Origin: an uncultured Clostridia bacterium
GTDB taxonomy: Bacteria > Bacillota > Clostridia > TANB77 > CAG-508
Assembly (NCBI GenBank): GCA_944386315.1
Contig: CALXAS010000081.1
Location: forward strand, 1 to 6,217
Length of the DNA: 6,217 bases
Direction of reading: 5' to 3'
Numbering within the stretch: position 1 is the first letter of the stretch; each line of letters opens with the position of its first letter. Shown here one piece after another: positions 1 to 4,132 of the stretch. The position numbers were made by a program, and so were the translations under genes. The notes below the pieces were generated by a model. The model was not told the DNA's origin, did not search any database, and was given only the letters and a program-made list of their open reading frames with translations.

Positions 1-548
1 AATGTTAATGGATTATAATTTGATGGTTTTACAATAATACTATTTCCCATCATTAATGCTGGTGGTACTTTTTGGCAGAATAAGTCACTTGGGAAATTAA
101 ATGGAATAATTGCTGCAATAACTCCTAAAGGATATCTTTTGGTTACTTGCATTGTTTTTTCTTGCCCTGCTTCTTGTCCTACAGGAACACTATTATCATA
201 TAAGTGTTTTGCTTTTTCTACAAAACCTCTTACACCAATTCTTACATTAGCAATTTCTCCCCTTGCTTCTTTAATTGGTTTTCCTGTTTCATCAGATAAT
301 AGTCTTGCCAATCTTTCTTTGTTTTCTTCTACTAAATCTACAAATTTATATAAAATATCTGCTCTATCATAAATAGATACTTTTTCCCATTTTTTTTGCT
401 CTATTTGAGCTACTTTTACGGCTGTATCTACATCTTCCAAAGTTACATTTGGTACAGTATCTATTAATTCTTGTTTTGCTGGATTTACTACTTCAATAAC
501 AGCTCCATTACTAGCATCTTTCCATTCATAGCCAATTAGATTTTTCAT
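1..548 (-). CDS. Aldehyde dehydrogenase, N-terminal part (gene runs off the left edge)
   Basis: This is the first 182 codons of an NAD(P)-dependent aldehyde dehydrogenase, which oxidises an aldehyde to a carboxylic acid in the cytoplasm. The fragment begins MKNLIGYEWKDAS and has the usual N-terminal order of the family: an early VVNPA segment (20-24), the ETGKPIKEARGE helix region (87-98), the IPFNFP motif (148-153) with the conserved Asn at 151 that stabilises the thiohemiacetal intermediate, and IVKPS (172-176), whose Lys binds the cofactor. The catalytic Cys and general-base Glu would lie beyond the edge, so activity cannot be judged. The start is the ATG at 548-546, seven bases after GGAGG. 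An ATG five bases upstream reads only two codons before a stop. It lies 99 bp downstream of the FIST gene on the same strand with no promoter seen between, so the two are probably cotranscribed. Substrate is unknown; a FucO-type dehydrogenase nearby makes lactaldehyde or a similar short aldehyde plausible. Family call is firm, substrate is inference. Confidence -1.
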   Translation of the reverse strand, partial: MKNLIGYEWKDASNGAVIEVVNPAKQELIDTVPNVTLEDVDTAVKVAQIEQKKWEKVSIYDRADILYKFVDLVEENKERLARLLSDETGKPIKEARGEIANVRIGVRGFVEKAKHLYDNSVPVGQEAGQEKTMQVTKRYPLGVIAAIIPFNFPSDLFCQKVPPALMMGNSIIVKPSNYNPLT

Positions 549-555
549 ACCATTT

Positions 556-562
556 CCTCCTT
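556..562 (-). promoter_or_regulatory. Ribosome binding site that decides the aldehyde dehydrogenase start
   Basis: The minus strand reads AAGGAGG here, with GGAGG ending seven bases before the ATG at 548-546. A second ATG (553-551) sits only two bases after GGAGG and reads ATG GTA TGA, so it cannot be the functional start. The site supports independent translation of the second cistron after the FIST gene. Confidence -1.
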
Positions 563-599
563 TTTTCTTTACAATTGGTTTATCTGTGCCGTTAGGCGA

Positions 600-637
600 A
601 AGGAAAGCAAGATTTGTTCTTCCTTGTTGCTTTCCTT
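600..637 (-). other. Intercistronic hairpin between the FIST and aldehyde dehydrogenase genes
   Basis: Positions 600-610 (AAGGAAAGCAA) pair perfectly with 627-637, giving an 11-bp stem around a 16-base loop. It begins 10 bases after the FIST stop on the minus strand. Neither strand has a T-run directly after the stem, so it does not look like a full intrinsic terminator. It could instead protect or process the mRNA between the two cistrons, or act as a weak partial terminator. The pairing is seen directly; the role is inference. Confidence -1.
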
Positions 638-647
638 CCTCTTCTCT

Positions 648-1814
648 TCATTTTCCAAATCCTGTGAAAGATAACATTAAACCTCCACAAGTATTCGCAC
701 CATGTTCTTTAGAACCATATTCACCAAAAGTAAAGATTGTCATAAATGGTACACCTTTTGCTTCTTTCTTCAATTGTTTTGCTACTTCATCAATTCTATC
801 TCCAATACCTAATTTTCTTCCTCCACAATGTACTAATAAATAAGCTCCTGCTTCTTCTGATAGTTCTTTTCTTACTTCTTTTAATGTTTTTCCTGTAGAA
901 TCAATTAATTCATCTACAGTTGCTTCCATTTGAATCACTGCTGTATTTACTGCTAAATGATTTCCAATATTCATAGAATAATCTTCATTAGAAGACATTG
1001 GATGGCGAATAGCAATTAAGTCTCCTAGTCTATCTTTTACACCTAAAGGTGCTGTAATGGTTGCAGAAAGTAAATTTCCACCTTTTAGATCTTTTAGAGC
1101 TTTTCCTGTCCATTTTTGATATTTTTTAAGAGCTGGCTCTCCATCAATTTCTACCAATGTTCTTTTTCCATCTAACTTAGTAATAATACCAGAATTTACT
1201 GTTTCATGGTATGCTCCTGTATATACATTTGCCATTGGTTTGTTGGTATAGAAAAATGCTACTGCAACACCATCTGAGAAAACACCTTCATTTGTGAAGA
1301 TTTTCCATTCTCCAGATACAGTATTATCTGCTGCACTTCCTCCAAAGAAAGGAACTCTACCAATGACATCCTCTATTCCTTTTAAATAATCTTCTTCTTC
1401 TCCTGGAGATGCTACCATATAAAAATATGCTGGAACATGGTCTGTTCCTACTTTCTCCATTGCTTCTTTTGCTACTTTTCTTCCTGTTTCTCTTGCTGAT
1501 TTTTCTTTACTAGAACCTGCCACTCCCACTGCTGTGTCTGGATCTCCTATGGCTAATATTCCAGCGAATCCATTCTCTGATGTAATATAGCCGTCTGGTA
1601 CAATAATACCTCCACTAGAAGTACATCCAATAATTGGCGCTGTTCCCAATTCTGCTTTTGCACCTTTTAATACTTCTTCTACATTATTATCTGCTGAAGT
1701 ATATAAAAAGGCAACCTTTGTTTGCATAAGATCTTCTACAGCCTTTTTTGCTGAGGCTCTTCCTGCTTCAAAACTATCTGCTTGTGTGCTCCAACCTATA
1801 TTTGATTTTAACAT
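648..1814 (-). CDS. Stand-alone FIST-domain (FIST_N + FIST_C) sensor protein
   Basis: A 388-residue soluble protein with the two-part FIST architecture: FIST_N over roughly residues 30-200 and FIST_C over roughly 215-370. Family-like motifs are IIGCTSSGGII (61-71), PFFGGSAADN (155-164), the GAYLLVHCGGRK segment (323-334) and a C-terminal FTFGEYGS...GANTCGG region (361-378). FIST domains are proposed to bind small ligands, possibly amino acids, and are often fused to kinase, chemoreceptor or cyclic-di-GMP domains. No such output domain is present here, nor a signal peptide or membrane segment. It may therefore act through a partner or directly on metabolism. The start at 1814 follows AAAGGAGG closely. 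It has its own sigma-A-type promoter and is the first gene of a probable operon with the aldehyde dehydrogenase, which suggests a link to aldehyde or amino-acid-derived carbon metabolism. Family assignment is from motif recognition; the ligand is unknown. Confidence -1.
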   Translation of the reverse strand: MLKSNIGWSTQADSFEAGRASAKKAVEDLMQTKVAFLYTSADNNVEEVLKGAKAELGTAPIIGCTSSGGIIVPDGYITSENGFAGILAIGDPDTAVGVAGSSKEKSARETGRKVAKEAMEKVGTDHVPAYFYMVASPGEEEDYLKGIEDVIGRVPFFGGSAADNTVSGEWKIFTNEGVFSDGVAVAFFYTNKPMANVYTGAYHETVNSGIITKLDGKRTLVEIDGEPALKKYQKWTGKALKDLKGGNLLSATITAPLGVKDRLGDLIAIRHPMSSNEDYSMNIGNHLAVNTAVIQMEATVDELIDSTGKTLKEVRKELSEEAGAYLLVHCGGRKLGIGDRIDEVAKQLKKEAKGVPFMTIFTFGEYGSKEHGANTCGGLMLSFTGFGK

Positions 1815-1847
1815 ATAAGTTCCTCCTTTGTTTTTTATTCTAGTTTC

Positions 1848-1893
1848 ATTATATCAATTCGCTTTTATTTGTACAACATTTTTCATAAAAATT
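1848..1893 (-). promoter_or_regulatory. Promoter of the FIST/aldehyde dehydrogenase operon, with AT-rich upstream element
   Basis: On the minus strand TTGTAC (1876-1871) is followed after exactly 17 bases by a perfect TATAAT (1853-1848). Transcription would start near 1841 and give a leader of about 27 bases with AAAGGAGG. Three bases upstream of the -35 lies AATTTTTATGAAAA (1893-1880), which resembles an UP element bound by the RNA polymerase alpha subunit. The same 14 bases occur at the promoter near 2502. The -35 overlaps the 8-bp palindrome TTGTACAA (1869-1876). Confidence -1.
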
Positions 1894-1913
1894 TTACATT
1901 TTTTTTGCATGGA

Positions 1914-1943
1914 AAAGAGGCACCTAAATTTCGGTGCCTCTTT
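1914..1943 (-). terminator. Intrinsic terminator of the GNAT-like gene
   Basis: AAAGAGGCACC (1914-1924) pairs with GGTGCCTCTTT (1933-1943), giving an 11-bp stem with an 8-base loop. Read on the minus strand, the stem ends in CTCTTTT followed by CC, a short U-run. The hairpin starts 20 bases after the stop of the GNAT-like gene and lies upstream of the FIST promoter, so it separates the two transcription units. The plus-strand tail is CTTTCGG, so it is mainly leftward. Confidence -1.
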
Positions 1944-1963
1944 CGGACATTTTACTGCTAACT

Positions 1964-2410
1964 TTACTGCTCTACTAGCACAACCGGAGGAGTTACTCCT
2001 CTCTCCTGAATGTACTTAGATACAATAGAGTTGTTTGGATTAAGTTCAATTCTTTCGAATTTATCTTTTTCCACCTTGATAAACTGGTGCAATGCCTCTG
2101 TACCGTAGGAATATCTTTTTATCTCATCGGGTATAGAAATATCTAATGAAATAAGTTTTTCCGTATCCAGACACTGCATACGAATCATTCCAATGACATG
2201 TCGCCCTTCATCCAAAATAGCAGAAAGTACTAAGTTGCCGTTAGAATTGGTAAGTTCTTTTAATAACTCACCTTCTTTTTCGAAAATCTTCTCTTTTCTC
2301 TGACTCTTTGGAATGGCCATGCACTGTAAAGTACAGTAATCCTTTAGATCCGGTATTGTGCAATCTCTCATGCACACTCTCCGAGACTGGATGTTGATAC
2401 TATCTTGCAT
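1964..2410 (-). CDS. GNAT-like acetyltransferase, divergent
   Basis: A 148-residue soluble protein, near the usual size of single-domain GNAT enzymes, which transfer an acetyl group from acetyl-CoA to an amine. The likely core runs from the strand VIGMIRMQ (72-79), through the strand ISLDISI (87-93), to the acetyl-CoA loop and helix KRYSYGTEALHQFI (98-111), then the strand ERIEL (119-123) and the helix NNSIVSKYIQERG (126-138), which matches the family's late N...sik.ye..GF pattern. The acetyl-CoA loop reads K-x-x-S-x-G where R/Q-x-x-G-x-G/A is usual, so the call is tentative. The first 60 residues are unusual, with four Cys at 13, 17, 26 and 30. The start at 2410 follows AAGGAGG by nine bases; Met14 has no comparable site. 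It has its own promoter and terminator. Substrate is unknown. It is divergent from, not cotranscribed with, the small gene at 2580, so a GNAT toxin-antitoxin pair is unlikely. Confidence -1.
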   Translation of the reverse strand: MQDSINIQSRRVCMRDCTIPDLKDYCTLQCMAIPKSQRKEKIFEKEGELLKELTNSNGNLVLSAILDEGRHVIGMIRMQCLDTEKLISLDISIPDEIKRYSYGTEALHQFIKVEKDKFERIELNPNNSIVSKYIQERGVTPPVVLVEQ

Positions 2411-2444
2411 AAACTATGCCCTCCTTATAATTTTGGTAACGTCT

Positions 2445-2473
2445 ATTATATTACTTTCTCTCGTTATTTGCAA
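2445..2473 (-). promoter_or_regulatory. Proximal promoter of the GNAT-like gene
   Basis: The minus strand has TTGCAA (2473-2468), a 17-base spacer and a perfect TATAAT (2450-2445). The start point would be near 2438, giving a leader of about 28 bases that contains AAGGAGG. Confidence -1.
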
Positions 2474-2482
2474 TAGTTTACA

Positions 2483-2500
2483 GAATTTTTATGAAAATTC
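2483..2500. promoter_or_regulatory. Palindrome between divergent promoters (possible operator or UP element)
   Basis: GAATTTT (2483-2489) and AAAATTC (2494-2500) are perfect inverted repeats around TATG. The site lies one base before the rightward -35 (2502) and nine bases beyond the leftward -35 (2473), where a shared repressor or activator could act on both promoters. It contains the 14-bp AATTTTTATGAAAA also found before the FIST promoter, so an UP element is an equally good reading. An AT-rich palindrome of this size can also arise by chance. Confidence -1.
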
Positions 2501-2501
2501 C

Positions 2502-2530
2502 TTGTATTTTTACCATTTGTATAATATAAT
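2502..2530 (+). promoter_or_regulatory. Promoter of the 53-residue protein gene
   Basis: TTGTAT (2502-2507) is followed after 17 bases by a perfect TATAAT (2525-2530). A second TATAAT overlaps it at 2520-2525 but is badly spaced. The start would be near 2537, leaving a leader of about 43 bases that holds a weak TTCCC/GGGAA hairpin (2538-2542 with 2553-2557). Confidence -1.
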
Positions 2531-2548
2531 AAGTATATTCCCTGTCAA
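2521..2548 (-). promoter_or_regulatory. Possible second (distal) promoter of the GNAT-like gene
   Basis: The minus strand carries a perfect TTGACA (2548-2543), a 16-base spacer and TATTAT (2526-2521). Transcription would start near 2514 and run into the GNAT-like gene. It overlaps the rightward promoter of the 53-residue gene, so polymerase could not occupy both at once. The match could be chance in AT-rich DNA, though the -35 is the consensus. Confidence -1.
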
Positions 2549-2564
2549 GAACGGGAAAATAAAC

Positions 2565-2570
2565 AGGAGG
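2565..2570 (+). promoter_or_regulatory. Ribosome binding site that fixes the start of the 53-residue protein
   Basis: AGGAGG lies nine bases before the ATG at 2580-2582. The same frame is open back to 2358, but that longer version would run through the promoter region and across the start of the GNAT-like gene, and it lacks such a site. Confidence -1.
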
Positions 2571-2579
2571 TATTTTTTT

Positions 2580-2741
2580 ATGGAAGCTGAAAGAATTTAT
2601 GTGCAACATGGTGGTGATTTGGAGGAATTCCTCCATCGTATTGAGGAAGAAAATAATCTTCCTATTACCTCTGATTTGCAGTCTTGTATGGAAAACCTTG
2701 CCAACTCTGGCATTGATTTTTCCTACCAGCAACAGTCATAA
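2580..2741 (+). CDS. Small acidic hypothetical protein, 53 residues
   Basis: I do not recognise this protein. It starts MEAERIYVQHGGDLEEFLHR and ends in SYQQQS. It has eight Glu and three Asp against two Arg and no Lys, so its net charge is near -9. Residues 13-26 could form a strongly acidic amphipathic helix, followed by LPITSDLQSCMENLANSGIDF (27-47), which could form a second helix. There is one Cys (36), no signal peptide and no membrane segment. Reality as a gene is supported by a consensus-like promoter with 17-base spacing, AGGAGG nine bases before ATG, and a strong hairpin downstream (2785-2809). It is divergent from the GNAT-like gene and convergent with the alcohol dehydrogenase. 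A small regulator, an anti-factor or a protein-binding peptide are all possible; none is shown by the sequence. Confidence -1.
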   Translation: MEAERIYVQHGGDLEEFLHRIEEENNLPITSDLQSCMENLANSGIDFSYQQQS

Positions 2742-2784
2742 AGAACTGAATATCATAAAAAAACTAAATATCGCCGTTTTTAAA

Positions 2785-2820
2785 GGAGGTTGCATTTATT
2801 GCAACCTCCCTTATCTTTTA
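2785..2820. terminator. Bidirectional terminator between the 53-residue gene and the alcohol dehydrogenase gene
   Basis: GGAGGTTGCA (2785-2794) pairs with TGCAACCTCC (2800-2809), a 10-bp stem with the 5-base loop TTTAT. The plus-strand tail is CTTATCTTTTATTT and the minus-strand tail is TTTAAAAA, so it can serve both converging genes. It starts 43 bases after the rightward stop and lies 18 bases beyond the leftward stop. The AAAGGAGG at 2782-2789 is part of the stem, not a ribosome binding site. Confidence -1.
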
Positions 2821-2827
2821 TTTCTAA

Positions 2828-3985
2828 CTACCAAGCAAGTCTAAATAATTCTTCAAAATCTTCCTTGCTTACTTCTCTAGGATTTCCTGGTTTACATGGG
2901 TCTGCCATAGCTTTTTCTGCAAGCATTGGAATGTCTTCTTCTCTTGCTCCTACTTCACTAACAGTTTGCGTAATACCTACTTTTTCTGATAAATCTTTAA
3001 TTTTTTCAATGAAAGTATTGATAACTTCTTCTTTTGTAAATCTCCTTGCATCTACTCCCATTGCTTCTATTAAAATCTCTCTATATTGCTCGTAAGACAC
3101 ATCACCATTAAACTTCATAACTGTTGGTAATAAAATAGCATTTGCAAGTCCATGTGGTGTATCATAAACAGCACCTAATTGATGGGCCATAGAATGTACA
3201 ATTCCTAATCCCACATTAGAAAATCCCATTCCTACAATATATTGACCATAACCCATTTTTTCTACTGCTTCTGGATCTTTTTCATTAACTGCTTTCTCTA
3301 AATTTTCATAAATTAATTTAATTCCTTTCATAGAGAACATTTGAGACATAAGGTTGCGATCCTTAGTAATATATCCTTCAATACCATGTGTTAAAGCATC
3401 CATACCAGTAGAAGCCGCAATGGATTTTGGCATAGATTCCATAAGTTCTGTATCTACAATGGCAACAATTGGAATATCGTGTGGATCTACGCATACCATT
3501 TTTATTTCTTTTTCTTCATCTGTAATAACATAGTTAATTGTAACTTCTGCTGCTGTTCCCGCTGTAGTAGGAAGTGCAATAATTGGCATAGATTTATTCT
3601 TTGTATTAGATGGTCCATTTAAAGAAACAATATCTTCTCTATCTGGATTAGTCATAACAATTCCGATACATTTTGCTGTATCCATAGAAGAACCTCCACC
3701 TACTGCCACAATGGCATCTGCTCCTGATTCTCTACATTTCTTTATTCCTTCTGTCGCATTTTGTACAGTAGGATTTGGTTTTACATCATGAAAAACCTCA
3801 TAGCTAATTCCCGCATTATCTAGCATCTCTAAAACTTTTGCAGTAACACCTACTTCAAACAAAGACTTATCGGTTACTACTAAAACCTTTTTAAATCCTC
3901 TATTTTTAATTTCCTCTGGCAACACTTCTCTTGCCCCTCTTCCAAAATAGGAAGTCTCATTTAAAACAAATCTTGTTGTACTCAT
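2828..3985 (-). CDS. fucO: Iron-dependent alcohol dehydrogenase, FucO-like (lactaldehyde reductase)
   Basis: A full-length 385-residue group III (iron-dependent) alcohol dehydrogenase; E. coli FucO is about 382. FucO interconverts lactaldehyde and 1,2-propanediol with NADH/NAD+ during anaerobic fucose or rhamnose use. Close FucO-like stretches are LNETSYFGRGA (8-18), PTTAGTAAEVTINYVITDEE (139-158), VCVDPHDIP (164-172), GFSNVGLGIVHSMAH (254-268), TPHGLANAILLP (276-287) and the C-terminal GNPRE...LAW. The NAD site GGGSSMDTAK is at 96-105, and Asp39 in VVTDKSL favours NAD over NADP. Expected iron ligands are all present: Asp196, His200, His264 and His278. The start follows GGAGG by nine bases. 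It is transcribed alone from a promoter in the gap shared with asnB. No fucose or rhamnose genes and no propanediol microcompartment genes are in view, so the natural substrate could be another short aldehyde; the symbol reflects similarity. Confidence -1.
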   Translation of the reverse strand: MSTTRFVLNETSYFGRGAREVLPEEIKNRGFKKVLVVTDKSLFEVGVTAKVLEMLDNAGISYEVFHDVKPNPTVQNATEGIKKCRESGADAIVAVGGGSSMDTAKCIGIVMTNPDREDIVSLNGPSNTKNKSMPIIALPTTAGTAAEVTINYVITDEEKEIKMVCVDPHDIPIVAIVDTELMESMPKSIAASTGMDALTHGIEGYITKDRNLMSQMFSMKGIKLIYENLEKAVNEKDPEAVEKMGYGQYIVGMGFSNVGLGIVHSMAHQLGAVYDTPHGLANAILLPTVMKFNGDVSYEQYREILIEAMGVDARRFTKEEVINTFIEKIKDLSEKVGITQTVSEVGAREEDIPMLAEKAMADPCKPGNPREVSKEDFEELFRLAW

Positions 3986-4044
3986 TTGTAATTTCCTCCT
4001 TTATTTTATTTCTTTTTAAAGTGTTTCCTCTTAGGTACAAAATT

Positions 4045-4073
4045 ATTCTATCACTAAGTTTTTTTCTGTGCAA
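4045..4073 (-). promoter_or_regulatory. Probable promoter of the FucO-like gene
   Basis: The minus strand has TTGCAC (4073-4068), a 17-base spacer and TAGAAT (4050-4045). Transcription would start near 4038, giving a leader of about 53 bases with AAAGGAGG. The -10 matches consensus at five of six bases, the -35 only at TTG. The spacer holds a run of seven A. I saw no convincing Rex site. Confidence -1.
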
Positions 4074-4092
4074 CTTTTTTTCAACTTTTTTT
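4071..4092 (+). repeat. Tandem 11-bp direct repeat upstream of asnB
   Basis: CAACTTTTTTT occurs twice head to tail (4071-4081 and 4082-4092), exactly one helical turn apart. Further T-runs lie at 4059-4065 and 4095-4099. The repeat sits between and over the -35 boxes of the divergent fucO-like and asnB promoters. Phased T-tracts bend DNA, so it may shape the promoter region or bind a regulator; polymerase slippage is the simple alternative origin. Confidence -1.
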
Positions 4093-4108
4093 CATTTTTG
4101 CATATACT
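4080..4108 (+). promoter_or_regulatory. Probable asnB promoter
   Basis: TTCAAC (4080-4085), a 17-base spacer and TATACT (4103-4108). The -35 is weak and lies within the tandem repeat; the -10 matches at five of six. A start near 4115 leaves a leader of only about 18 bases with AAAGGAG eight bases before ATG, too short for a T-box or riboswitch. Confidence -1.
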
Positions 4109-4132
4109 AAACAATATAAAGGAGAATGTAAT

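Noticed and set aside
139..372. Plus-strand open frame of 77 codons
   Set aside because: Antisense to the clearly conserved aldehyde dehydrogenase; Ser/Leu/Pro-rich shadow with no ribosome binding site.
586..843. Plus-strand open frame of 85 codons
   Set aside because: Mostly antisense to the FIST gene, low-complexity shadow translation and no start signals.
2478..2732. Minus-strand open frame of 84 codons opposite the 53-residue gene
   Set aside because: Its end runs into the promoter region and it has no ribosome binding site; the opposite strand has full expression signals.
2358..2741. 127-residue open frame on the plus strand ending with the 53-residue protein
   Set aside because: The first 74 codons overlap the start of the GNAT-like gene and the whole promoter region; the AGGAGG at 2565-2570 and the promoter at 2502-2530 point to the ATG at 2580.
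1964..2741. GNAT toxin-antitoxin module
   Set aside because: The genes are divergent rather than an overlapping operon, and the 53-residue protein has no visible ribbon-helix-helix or helix-turn-helix pattern.
2782..2810. Ribosome binding site AAAGGAGG followed by a short reading frame
   Set aside because: It is one arm of a strong bidirectional terminator hairpin and has no start codon at a proper distance leading to a sensible frame.
2790..3095. Plus-strand open frame of 101 codons
   Set aside because: Starts inside the terminator hairpin and is antisense to the alcohol dehydrogenase.
3986..4080. Rex (NADH-sensing) operator before the FucO-like gene
   Set aside because: Expected for fermentative dehydrogenases, but no TTGTTAA-like inverted repeat with adequate match was found on reading the gap.
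3986..4132. T-box or other riboswitch before asnB
   Set aside because: The gap is only 147 bp, is shared with a divergent gene, and the likely leader is about 18 bases, too short for a T-box.
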